Shown here piece after piece: positions 43,865 to 51,258 of a stretch of 64,000 nt of DNA. The position numbers were made by a program, and so were the translations under genes. The stretch's first letter is position 1. Every line of letters begins with the position of its first letter. The DNA comes from Ignavibacteria bacterium (lineage in GTDB: Bacteria > Bacteroidota > Ignavibacteria > Tepidaquicellales > Tepidaquicellaceae): assembly GCA_016709315.1 (NCBI GenBank), contig JADJMZ010000001.1, forward strand, positions 992,001-1,056,000, in the 5' to 3' direction. Under the pieces are notes generated by a model, which did not search any database, was not told the DNA's origin, and saw nothing but the letters and a program-made list of their open reading frames with translations.

Positions 43865-44857
43865 ATGATAAACAGATTTAAAATACTTATTTCTTCGATA
43901 TTGATTTTTACAGCATCAGGCTGCGGTTTGATGTTCATTGGTCTGGAAAACTTCAGCAATACAGTTTTTTCTTCAGCCGAAGATGCAAAGATCATCATTA
44001 AAGATCCTGTCAGAAAAAACATAAAGCTTTCTGCATACCGTATAGGTCATTCTTCAACCCTGATACAGATCTATGATAAAGTGTTTTTATTTGACCCGGT
44101 TTTTAATGACGTAATCAGCGGTGTAATGCTCAGAAAGCAAAAAGCCGCAATAGATATTGATTCATTGTCCCGGCTTGACATGATTTTAATTTCTCACTCG
44201 CATCCTGATCATCTCAGCATTTCAACACTTTCAGATCTGGATAAAAGATTTCCTCATGCGAAACTTATTTTTCCAAAAGGTGATGAGGAATATATGCCGG
44301 ACTATGATTTTGAATTTGTAAGAATGCGCACCGGGAATTCATCCAAAATGAATTATACAGGTGAAACAAAAACAATTGACAGTGTAAAGATCACGGCAGT
44401 TTATACTTTACATTACGGCGGGAGATACTGGGTGGACAGTTTTACCTGGCAAAAACCGGGCTGTACCGGATATATCATTGAGTATAAAGGCATGACCGTT
44501 TTCTATGCCGGTGATACTGCATATAATGACAAAGCATATAAAACTCTCGGTAAGAAATTCAATATTGATCTCGCTTTGATACCCATCGGTCCCTGCAGGG
44601 ACTGTGAGGAACTGGATAATTTCCGTCATGTTACATCACTCGGAGCTTTGCAGATTTTCGAAGACTTAAAAGCGAAGTACATGATCCCGGTGCATTACGG
44701 TGCACTGACATACGGACGTGATCCTGATTATCCGCTGACTGTTTTAAAAGAACTTATTGAGAAAAAAAATAATTCTTTAACCGCTGGTGATGATAAAGTT
44801 ATGTACAAAGACAGAATTAAAATACTTGATGAAGGAGAGCAGATCGTTTTTGATTAG
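43865..44857 (+). CDS. MBL-fold metallo-hydrolase, lipoprotein (NAPE-PLD/UlaG-like)
   Basis: 330 residues. Lipoprotein signal: ISSILIFTASGCG with the acylated Cys near residue 20. Metallo-beta-lactamase fold: SHSHPDHLS near residue 111 (HxHxDH metal motif), LHYGGRYW near 180, VFYAGDTAYND, and the final metal His in MIPVHYGAL. Closest in layout to the L-ascorbate-6-phosphate lactonase / N-acyl-phosphatidylethanolamine phospholipase D branch, often lipid hydrolases. Located at the inner or outer membrane surface. Substrate unknown. Confidence 0.9.
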   Translation: MINRFKILISSILIFTASGCGLMFIGLENFSNTVFSSAEDAKIIIKDPVRKNIKLSAYRIGHSSTLIQIYDKVFLFDPVFNDVISGVMLRKQKAAIDIDSLSRLDMILISHSHPDHLSISTLSDLDKRFPHAKLIFPKGDEEYMPDYDFEFVRMRTGNSSKMNYTGETKTIDSVKITAVYTLHYGGRYWVDSFTWQKPGCTGYIIEYKGMTVFYAGDTAYNDKAYKTLGKKFNIDLALIPIGPCRDCEELDNFRHVTSLGALQIFEDLKAKYMIPVHYGALTYGRDPDYPLTVLKELIEKKNNSLTAGDDKVMYKDRIKILDEGEQIVFD

Positions 44858-44900
44858 ATGTACTGATGAGGTATTATATGGGATGTGCGTATTTATTAAA

Positions 44901-44959
44901 CTAAAAATCTGTAATCTGTTAAATCTAAAATCACAAATCCAAAATCTAAAATCCAAATA
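44901..44959 (+). repeat. AAATCCAAAATC microrepeat array
   Basis: About 60 bp of words AAATCTGTAATCTG, AAATCACAAATCCAAAATC and AAATCCAAAT, 43 bp after the stop of the MBL-fold gene. Same word family as the spacer at 14249-14286, in inverse orientation. No gene between 44858 and 45132. Confidence 0.7.
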
Positions 44960-45132
44960 GACTCTCAGGACGTTCACGCAGGGCGTTAACAATCTTTCAG
45001 GAATCATACTGCAATGAAAAATTCATTTATTCTTAAAAGATTATAATATAGATTTAGTTGTCAGAATAAAGAAGTAGATATGTTTTTGAATCTGTCTTCT
45101 GTCTCTGACTTAAACTTTGATGTGGGGGTATT

Positions 45133-45576
45133 ATGAAATTAGTATCCAATATTGAAGACTGGGCTGATGCCCACCATCCAAAATGGCTCGACATCATCCG
45201 AATTCTTCTCGGGCTTGTTCTGATAGCAAAAGGAATTTCATTCATCCGGGACACAGACTTAATGTCTGCATTGCTACTTGATAGTTCCGCACAGCTCCGT
45301 TCCATGGCGTTTGCACATTACGTCATCGGAGTGCAGCTCGTAGCCGGATTCATGTTAACTTTCGGACTGCTGACAAGAGTTGCTGCCTTTTTCCAAATCC
45401 CGATTCTTGTAACAGCAGTATTCTATATGGATGTGACGAAAGAATTTTTTGTTATCAGTTCTGAATTACCGTATCTGATCCTTGTGCTTTCTCTTGTTGT
45501 TTTCTTTTTCATATACGGCTCAGGTCCTCTATCTATTGATAATTACATCAGGAAGCATGATGCTGATCAAACGTAA
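45133..45576 (+). CDS. DoxX-family membrane protein
   Basis: 147 residues, four transmembrane helices: IRILLGLVLIAKGISFI with the family's Arg-Ile/Leu start, then AHYVIGVQLVAGFMLTFGLL with the conserved Gly, AFFQIPILVTAVFYMDV and LILVLSLVVFFFIYGSGPLS with the typical Gly-Pro-x-S/Ser-Ile-Asp ending. DoxX/DoxD relatives are linked to thiosulfate or redox homeostasis but most have no known function. Stands alone. Confidence 0.85.
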   Translation: MKLVSNIEDWADAHHPKWLDIIRILLGLVLIAKGISFIRDTDLMSALLLDSSAQLRSMAFAHYVIGVQLVAGFMLTFGLLTRVAAFFQIPILVTAVFYMDVTKEFFVISSELPYLILVLSLVVFFFIYGSGPLSIDNYIRKHDADQT

Positions 45577-45777
45577 ATTTTAATACTCAGCTCATGTTTC
45601 AGGAAGTGATGCAGTGAACTTGAAGAATCTCAGGCACTTGAGGTATGGACTTTTTATGCCGTTGTTAGTCGTCTGAAAAGTTTGCTTATACAACTTTAAA
45701 TTTTGAGCTCGCTTTTTTACAAAATTTGTAGTGACCAACAACAGGGGTCAGCAGTTCATAAGTGATTTCCTGAATGT

Positions 45778-45805
45778 ATTGCCGTTGGCTTAATCCAACG
45801 GTAAT
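45778..45805. repeat. Single copy of the CCGTTGG..CCAACGG palindrome
   Basis: ATTGCCGTTGGCTTAATCCA then ACGGTAAT, one mismatch from the perfect palindrome found three times at 46210-46400. It is followed by the same GAAATTATATT. Confidence 0.75.
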
Positions 45806-45929
45806 GAAATTATATTAATGCCAAAACGAATATCCCCAAGGAAAGAAATAAATTATAAAGACATAGCAATGTTTATCCCTCATACTCTGATGTCTTCAAT
45901 CTCTATTCCGAAATCTCAAATTCAGCAAA

Positions 45930-46170
45930 GCTCTAAAAGTAATACTCACTAAAAAGAAAAAGTCCATTGGAATTTCTTTAGGCGGAGTGTTAGCGGTTGG
46001 TGGATGGAGCAACCCGCTAAAGCGCTTGCCTCGCGAAGCGGGAGGCAGGCACCAACCGCGGCGAAAAAATGCTCTGAGTGTAATACTCACTAAAAAGAAA
46101 AAATCCATTGGTATTTCTTTAAGCTGGGGGATGGCGGTTGGTGGATAGAGCAACACCAACCGCGGCGAAA
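45930..46170. repeat. Two-copy imperfect tandem repeat with nested hairpins
   Basis: Copy 1 (45930-46070) and copy 2 (46071-46170) share GTAATACTCACTAAAAAGAA, TCCATTGG, GCGGTTGGTGGAT and CACCAACCGCGGCGAAA. Within each, GCGGTTGGTG and CACCAACCGC form a 10-bp stem. Copy 1 carries an extra ~35-nt block (GCTTGCCTCGCGAAGCGGGA) at the loop, itself a hairpin. A 264-bp open frame on the minus strand over this area is only a translation of the repeats. Confidence 0.75.
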
Positions 46171-46209
46171 GTCTTTCCTGCCGTTGTTGGTCATCAGAAA
46201 AGTTTGCTT

Positions 46210-46400
46210 ATTGCCGTTGGCTTAAGCCAACGGTAATGAAATTTTATTATTTAAATAAATTCCTGACGATGTTGGACTTCTAAAAAGTTTACTTATTGCC
46301 GTTGGCTTAAGCCAACGGTAATGAAATTATATTATTTAAATAAATTCCTGACGATGTTGGACTTCTAAAAAGTTTACTTATTGCCGTTGGCTTAAGCCAC
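46210..46400. repeat. 85-bp tandem repeat headed by a 20-bp palindrome
   Basis: The palindrome CCGTTGGCTTAAGCCAACGG starts three units at 46210, 46295 and 46380 (85 bp apart; the third is cut after GCCAC). The 60-nt remainders (TAATGAAATT, TTATTTAAATAAATTCCTGA, CGATGTTGGACTTCT) are nearly identical between units. The end of the array is 23 bp from the stop of the leftward gene at 46423. The rest of 45577-46422 holds related fragments (GCCGTTGTTGGTCATCAG and similar) and no gene. Confidence 0.85.
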
Positions 46401-46422
46401 AATTTTAAAAGGGGGAATAATT

Positions 46423-47007
46423 TTATTCATTCTCAAAAGAATAACCAATAGGTTTAAAGGAATAATTATTCGACATTTCAGCAGAGCATGCAGTCAGTCC
46501 AACTATTAAATCCATGTGAGCTTTTAAAACCACATAGTCACCCGCTTTGCTTTTTGGGGGCAGGACAGAGATCTTTCCCGTTTCACCATTAACATCTACA
46601 TTCATAAATATATTAAAGGAAACAGGAATTTCATCCCGGCTTATGCCGTACTCCGCTAAAGCTGATACTAAATTCCCAAGGCATCCGGCATGTGGATGAG
46701 TGTGTCCGTAAATAATCCGAAAAGTTTCAGCGCTGCAAGGAGTCAGTAAAAAATCATGTTTACCAACTGTGTCTTCTGTTAATTCAAACATGACATTACT
46801 GCGGTTTGAATAAAATGAATGACCTGCAGTCAGCCGTATGGTTTCTGCATAATCAATGGTTCTTCCGGAAGAAAGATATTCTGCTTTGTCATGGTAGTTG
46901 TAACATATAAGATCAGACACCTGCTCTCCAAAAATATCCGTGATTTTAAGAAGCTCATTTTTCTTCAAGACGAATGAAACACCGGAACGCGGCTGAATAA
47001 TTTTCAT
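46423..47007 (-). CDS. DUF1989 (urea carboxylase-associated) family protein
   Basis: 194 residues, DUF1989. Signatures: GEQVSDLICYN near residue 29, YSNRSNVMFELTEDTVG, HDFLLTPCSAETF, HPHAGCLGNLVSALAEYGI, FNIFMNVDVN and the terminal MDLIVGLTACSAEMSNN. Members CgdA/CgdB of this family form carboxyguanidine deiminase; others sit with urea carboxylase or aminomethyltransferase-like genes. Conserved Cys/His residues suggest a metal or nucleophilic site. Only 2 bp separate it from the YqcI/YcgG gene, so the two act together. The specific substrate is unknown. Confidence 0.88.
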   Translation of the reverse strand: MKIIQPRSGVSFVLKKNELLKITDIFGEQVSDLICYNYHDKAEYLSSGRTIDYAETIRLTAGHSFYSNRSNVMFELTEDTVGKHDFLLTPCSAETFRIIYGHTHPHAGCLGNLVSALAEYGISRDEIPVSFNIFMNVDVNGETGKISVLPPKSKAGDYVVLKAHMDLIVGLTACSAEMSNNYSFKPIGYSFENE

Positions 47008-47009
47008 AA

Positions 47010-47675
47010 CTATGAATTTCTAATTTTAAGCGGACACTTCCATTTTTTATCATGATCAGCTCCGCTGTACTGTGTTGCTTCAGAAACTTTTGCAAAATCA
47101 TTCAGCATTGGATTAACTGAACCTGAATAAGCAATATCCCGTCGTCTGATAATTTTTTTCATTTTATCATAACGATTGAATTTCCGGAGCTTTGTAAATT
47201 GTTCATGGGGATTAAATATTAAAACCGGATATTTAAATTTTCTGGAAGTTCTGCTGCTCGCAGGGTTCATTCCTATTACGAAAAAGGCTTCTTTTTTAAG
47301 ACTAAAAGAGAAGTCAGGTGATAAGGGCTGGGCACTAACTCTGTTATCATAATCAAATTTCCCTGAATCCAGAACCGCAAGCGCCTGAAGACGCTGCCAT
47401 AACAAATTTTCAAAAACTCCTTCTTTACAGATATCAGGGCTGCGGAAAATTACTGCAGCGCTGAAAAAATCCTCATCAGATTTACGGTAAATATCAGTAA
47501 ACTCATAAATGAATTTCAATATGCCCTGATCATCTTTTGGGCAGGCCATATTATCCGCCATATAAATCATTATCTGCTCCCTTTTCAAAGCAGCTATTGC
47601 CGCTACACATGGGAAATTTTTATTGTGTATAAAATTCTCAAACTCAATTTTTATGTTTGAATCTTCTTTGTACAT
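47010..47675 (-). CDS. YqcI/YcgG-family, haem-dependent N-hydroxylase-like protein (GntA type)
   Basis: 221 residues. Family signatures: KNFPCVAAIAALKREQI near residue 17, MACPKDDQGILKFIYEF, AVIFRSPDI, LLWQRLQALAVLD, FVIGMNPASSRTSRKF, and the closing QYSGADHDKKWKCPLK. Characterised relatives (GntA in guanitoxin, and the arginine hydroxylase of D-cycloserine synthesis in a related class) add a hydroxyl to a guanidine nitrogen using haem and oxygen. First gene of a two-gene unit with DUF1989. No signal peptide, so cytoplasmic. Activity is inferred from family. Confidence 0.82.
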   Translation of the reverse strand: MYKEDSNIKIEFENFIHNKNFPCVAAIAALKREQIMIYMADNMACPKDDQGILKFIYEFTDIYRKSDEDFFSAAVIFRSPDICKEGVFENLLWQRLQALAVLDSGKFDYDNRVSAQPLSPDFSFSLKKEAFFVIGMNPASSRTSRKFKYPVLIFNPHEQFTKLRKFNRYDKMKKIIRRRDIAYSGSVNPMLNDFAKVSEATQYSGADHDKKWKCPLKIRNS

Positions 47676-47822
47676 GTTAGTATGTTTTATAAAATTTATC
47701 GTTTCAATAATCCGTATCCAATCTTTTTTCCCGACTCAATAAAAATCAATTCTATATCTTCATAAGTTTTGTTGCAATAATCTTAAATTTGAAATCTGTT
47801 TTCCTATCAAAATTTTTGTTTA

Positions 47823-48488
47823 TCATTCACCGGTTTCAAAATGGGGCGCATCAACCGGCTTTGACTGAGGTGAGCCAATTTCCCTTAAATATATTGACAG
47901 AAAAATTATAGCAAAGACTGACAGAAATTCGCTCTGCCAGTTTTGAAAAGATTCAAACCACAATCTGCTGTTACTTAAATAACTGAGCATACTCTCCGCT
48001 GCTTTGCCTTCTGTCCTCTGTATTTCATTAAAATCTTTGTTGCTTCCGTACCAGTGTAAAACAAAAGATATCAGAAACAATAGCACCAGTGAAAGTGACA
48101 AAGAATGTTTGTACAGTTTCAGGATCCAGCCGCCTTTTCTCACGGGCCATGGCGCGTCAGGATGATTCTTTGGCTGCTTGTCAACTTCTTCTTTACCGGT
48201 GAGCTGCTTTGATTCGGATGATCCTTTCTGCCGCAGAAAAACTGTAAACCATACAAACAAAGCCATTTGAAAAAATTCACTTTCCCAGTTCTCGAATGTT
48301 GCCTGTAAGAAATGTCCTGTGCTGAGATAAGCAATCAATGATGCCGCTGTTTTATTATGATCCTTCAGAAATTCGTTGTACTGAACCCACCCTGTTACAG
48401 TCTGTCCTCCGATAGCAAGAACTGCCAGTAGCAAAAAGGCAATTGTAAGACTATTATTATAAATGAAGGATTTGTTTAGCGACCTCAT
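47823..48488 (-). CDS. DUF6766 membrane protein with internal duplication
   Basis: 221 residues. Four transmembrane helices in two homologous halves. Half one: LTIAFLLLAVLAIGGQTVTG then FENWESEFFQMALFVWFTVF and LRQKGSSES. Half two: SLVLLFLISFVLHWYGSNKD then FQNWQSEFLSVFAIIFLSIY and LREIGSPQS. The shared motif is F(x)NW(x)SEF followed by a helix ending YLR/FLR. Known as DUF6766, of unknown function, common in soil bacteria near stress genes. Located beside the ferritin-like and acidic small-protein genes. Confidence 0.85.
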   Translation of the reverse strand: MRSLNKSFIYNNSLTIAFLLLAVLAIGGQTVTGWVQYNEFLKDHNKTAASLIAYLSTGHFLQATFENWESEFFQMALFVWFTVFLRQKGSSESKQLTGKEEVDKQPKNHPDAPWPVRKGGWILKLYKHSLSLSLVLLFLISFVLHWYGSNKDFNEIQRTEGKAAESMLSYLSNSRLWFESFQNWQSEFLSVFAIIFLSIYLREIGSPQSKPVDAPHFETGE

Positions 48489-48549
48489 TATGATTATTGT
48501 AAATTTTAAATGTTGTAATATATCTCAACTTAAAAGAATGTTTAAAAAT

Positions 48550-48584
48550 AAAAAGACCTGTGCAAGTTTCACATAGGTCTTTTT
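48550..48584 (-). terminator. Hairpin terminator after the ferritin-like gene
   Basis: AAAAAGACCTGTG and CACATAGGTCTTTTT form a stem of about 12 bp with one bulge and a short loop. On the minus strand it follows the stop of the DUF892 gene (48610) by 25 bp and ends in a U-tract. It is symmetrical enough to act in both directions. Confidence 0.7.
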
Positions 48585-48609
48585 AAATGATTAATAAACG
48601 AGCCGGAAT

Positions 48610-49206
48610 TTAAACTTCCTCTTCCTGACTGGCCTGAACATTAACAACTGAAACTGCTACTTCAGTTAATTTCATATCTGCTGCTTTTTCTTCTTCTAAT
48701 GTTGCTTCAAGCAGTTCAACTGCCTCTTCCAAACCAAGTGTTTCTGCGAACTGTCTCAACGTACCATAAGATGCGATTTCATAATGCTCGATTTTTTGTC
48801 CGGCAGCAATGATTCCGGCGTCACACATTGGTCCTTCTTCGCATTCTTTCATTATTTCTTCTCCCTCTTTCATCAGTCCATCCATAGCTTCGCATTTTTT
48901 TGCAGTTGCTTTCTTGTCGATTGATTTAAATACATCTTCGCAACGCGTAACCTGTTCGTGTGTTTCTTCAAGGTGGTTTTCAAGTGCTTCAATGAGCTCT
49001 TCTGAAGTTGCGTTTTTGATCATTTTAGGAATAGCTTTTGTTAAAGCTTTCTCTGCCCAGTAAATGTCTTTAAGTGAATCCTCAAATAATTTCATAAGTT
49101 GTGAAGATTCCATACCTGTTTTAGTTTCTTCCATCATTGAATCAGAAGATTTTTTTTTGCCTGCAGCACTGCCATTGCTGCTGCCATTTTTTTTTGCGTT
49201 TATCAT
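48610..49206 (-). CDS. YciE/YciF ferritin-like protein (DUF892)
   Basis: 198 residues. After a Ser/Gly/Lys-rich N-terminal tail of ~30 residues, a four-helix bundle of the DUF892 type: LMKLFEDSLKDIYWAEKALT near residue 40, ENHLEETHEQVTRCEDVF, GIIAAGQKIEHYEIASYGTL, and ATLEEEKAADMKLTEVA. The Glu/His positions of the metal-binding pairs (E in YWAEK, E/H in EETHEQ, E/H in KIEHYE, E in LEEEKAAD) are present. Family members are induced in stationary phase and osmotic or oxidative stress. A hairpin terminator follows. Confidence 0.9.
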   Translation of the reverse strand: MINAKKNGSSNGSAAGKKKSSDSMMEETKTGMESSQLMKLFEDSLKDIYWAEKALTKAIPKMIKNATSEELIEALENHLEETHEQVTRCEDVFKSIDKKATAKKCEAMDGLMKEGEEIMKECEEGPMCDAGIIAAGQKIEHYEIASYGTLRQFAETLGLEEAVELLEATLEEEKAADMKLTEVAVSVVNVQASQEEEV

Positions 49207-49308
49207 TTTTTGTTTTTTTATATTAATAAATTAGTGGATTAAATTTTTAAGGATGATCCGGTCAATATATTTTTGTACAATTGGGACTGAATGATAAATC
49301 TTTAATTC

Positions 49309-49482
49309 TTATTCGAATGAGTTTTCTTTTCCATTCATTGCTGAGCCATTCTTCGTCAGCTTAGTTTTGAATTCTGTCAGCGCATCTGCCATTTCCTGTA
49401 GTTCTTTATCAAGACCCGGTGCAAACTCTTCAGGACGTTCCGGTGCTGAAGGAATCTCATAACCTTCCTTTGGCTTATCCAT
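49309..49482 (-). CDS. 57-residue acidic soluble protein
   Basis: Complete small gene: ATG at 49482 to TAA at 49309. Reads MDKPKEGYEIPSAPERPEEF, APGLDKELQEMADALTEFKT, then a polar tail ending NSFE. No hydrophobic segment, rich in Pro/Glu/Lys. Codon use looks coding and the length is constrained by an in-frame stop. Lies 103 bp upstream of the ferritin-like gene in the same direction, so it may share its stress regulation. No family recognised. Confidence 0.65.
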   Translation of the reverse strand: MDKPKEGYEIPSAPERPEEFAPGLDKELQEMADALTEFKTKLTKNGSAMNGKENSFE

Positions 49483-49740
49483 TGTTGTTAATTAAATTTC
49501 GATTGGATTGATGAGTTCTTTTACATGATAAAAAATAAAAAATTTTTTAAGTTAATGAATTAATTGATTGAATTTTTTAAGTCGTATTGTTAAAGAATTC
49601 TTTATCCTTAGAATCTCATGGAACAATTAGTATGCCAAACAAAATCAACAATGAAAACTTTTTACTTATGTTAAATAACTTGTCTTAAAGGATACTTTTC
49701 AATTCCTGTTTCAATAAATATCATATTTTGAAAGAATAAT

Positions 49741-49770
49741 TTTGACAAAGTTGGCAAAGCATTTGTCAAA
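49741..49770. promoter_or_regulatory. Operator-like inverted repeat
   Basis: TTTGACAAA (49741-49749) and TTTGTCAAA (49762-49770), a perfect 9-bp inverted repeat with a 12-nt spacer, the geometry of a dimeric repressor site. The spacer contains TGGCAAAGC. No cognate regulator in the window. Confidence 0.45.
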
Positions 49771-49849
49771 CCTGTCGCTTAAAATCGTAATAGAATTTCC
49801 GGAAATGTTTTAATTCATCCATTTATAAATTTAATATCAGTAATTACTG

Positions 49850-49866
49850 TGGCATAATACTTGTAT
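49850..49866 (+). promoter_or_regulatory. Sigma-54-like promoter sequence
   Basis: TGGCATAATACTTGTAT: -24 element TGGCA with the right 5-nt spacing to TTG(T) where the consensus has TTGC. It is 265 bp upstream of the glycosyltransferase gene, so it would give a long leader. One mismatch at the critical GC, so only a candidate. Confidence 0.3.
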
Positions 49867-50130
49867 AAACAATGGAGTGTTTCACAATAATTAATTAATT
49901 AATGGAAGAAAAAATCAGAGGAAATAATGTATATGTAGTTCAAACCGCTTAATACTTGATATATATAGAGTGTACAAAAAAGTATAAATTAAATTTAACC
50001 GTCTTTCACGGAGAATGCCACACAGTTCATTACAATTAGCATCTTCAAACAAGCTAAGATTTATCCCGAATATTTCAATCAATTTTATTTGAAAGAATCA
50101 AACAATTTTATTTAACTTAATAATGTATCA

Positions 50131-51258
50131 ATGGATCTGGTATGTTTCTCCCACTTAAGATGGGATTTTGTTTTCCAAAGACCTCAACACCTTCTGACTA
50201 AGTTCTCATCGGTTTACCGAATCTTTTATATTGAAGAACCAATATGCAATTCTCCTGATGAAAAATTTTCATTAATCCCGGACGGAAAAGGAATCTGGAT
50301 AGTGAAGACCTATCTGAAAGGAGATTATAATGAGACCGACTGTTACATCCGCCAAAGAAAATTACTCAAAACTTTATTTGCAACAATGAATATCCACAGA
50401 TACATGCTATGGTTTTATACGCCTATGGCATTACCTTTAACTGAGGATATGTCTGCGGATCTGATTATTTATGATTGTATGGATGAACTTGCAAATTTTA
50501 AATTTGCACCGGCGGGTCTCCCTCAGTTGGAAGAGTCTTTAATTTCAAGATCAGATCTTATATTCACCGGAGGTAAAAGTCTGTACAACAAGAAAAAAGA
50601 TATGCATCCTCATGTACATTGTTTTGCTAACAGTATTGATAAACATCATTTTGCAAAAGCTCAAAAATTTGAGCAAGATCCGGCTGATCAGAAAGAAATA
50701 CCATATCCGCGGCTGGGGTTTTTTGGCGTATTAGATGAGCGGCTGGATATAGAATTATTAAAAAATATGTGTGAGGTTAGACCCGATTGGCATTTCATCA
50801 TGATAGGTCCTGTAGTTAAAATATCAGAGGAACAGTTACCCCGTGCAGACAACATTCATTATCTTGGGTCAAAGAAATATGAAAATCTTCCCGAATATCT
50901 TGCGGGCTGGGATATTGCTTTGCTTCCTTTTGCTATTAATGAGTCAACTGCATTTATCAGTCCGACAAAAACTCCAGAATACCTTGCTGCCTTAAAGCCG
51001 GTCATATCATCACCTGTTAAGGATGTTGTTGATCCGTATGGAAATTCAGGACTTGTTGAAATCGCATCGACTGCTGAAGAGTTTATTAGCGCTGCAGAAA
51101 TTCTATTAAATTCCGGTGAAAGAACTGCATGGAAGAATGACGTTAAGCAATGTCTTTCAAAAACATCCTGGGAAATGACTTTTCAGAACATGCTTAAATT
51201 AATTAATCAAAAGCTTACTGAAAAAAAATTCTTACAAAAGGAAGAGGAATTTGCTTAG
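50131..51258 (+). CDS. GT-B glycosyltransferase (TuaH-like)
   Basis: 375 residues. The N-terminal Rossmann half begins LVCFSHLRWDFVFQRPQHLL, the hallmark of a glycosyltransferase group often found beside UDP-galactopyranose mutase. The C-terminal half has ADNIHYLGSKKYENLPEYLA and the sugar-nucleotide site region AFISPTKTPEYLAALKPVIS. Cytoplasmic; probably transfers a sugar to a cell-surface glycan. First gene of the operon with the GH1/RmlD fusion, whose start overlaps its stop. The decayed glf downstream suggests galactofuranose chemistry originally. Confidence 0.88.
   Translation: MDLVCFSHLRWDFVFQRPQHLLTKFSSVYRIFYIEEPICNSPDEKFSLIPDGKGIWIVKTYLKGDYNETDCYIRQRKLLKTLFATMNIHRYMLWFYTPMALPLTEDMSADLIIYDCMDELANFKFAPAGLPQLEESLISRSDLIFTGGKSLYNKKKDMHPHVHCFANSIDKHHFAKAQKFEQDPADQKEIPYPRLGFFGVLDERLDIELLKNMCEVRPDWHFIMIGPVVKISEEQLPRADNIHYLGSKKYENLPEYLAGWDIALLPFAINESTAFISPTKTPEYLAALKPVISSPVKDVVDPYGNSGLVEIASTAEEFISAAEILLNSGERTAWKNDVKQCLSKTSWEMTFQNMLKLINQKLTEKKFLQKEEEFA

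Larger units (their letters stand above)
49483..50130. other. Divergent intergenic region, 648 bp, candidate regulatory sites only
   Basis: No gene recognised apart from a 16-codon ATG frame at 49902 that I do not support. It separates the stress genes (leftward) from the glycosyltransferase operon (rightward). It contains an operator-like inverted repeat (49741-49770) and a sigma-54-like sequence (49850-49866), listed separately. Confidence 0.6.

Noticed and set aside
45896..46159. 87-residue open frame on the minus strand
   Set aside because: It is only the translation of the two-copy repeat at 45930-46170: the phrase KEIPMDFFFLVSIT occurs twice because the DNA repeats. No start signal or conserved domain.
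46210..46400. Regularly spaced repeats considered as a CRISPR array
   Set aside because: The units between the palindromes are near-identical rather than unique spacers, and no cas genes are present.
49902..49952. 16-codon frame MEEKIRGNNVYVVQTA upstream of the glycosyltransferase gene
   Set aside because: Considered as a leader peptide, but there is no attenuator hairpin, no codon bias and no clear ribosome site.
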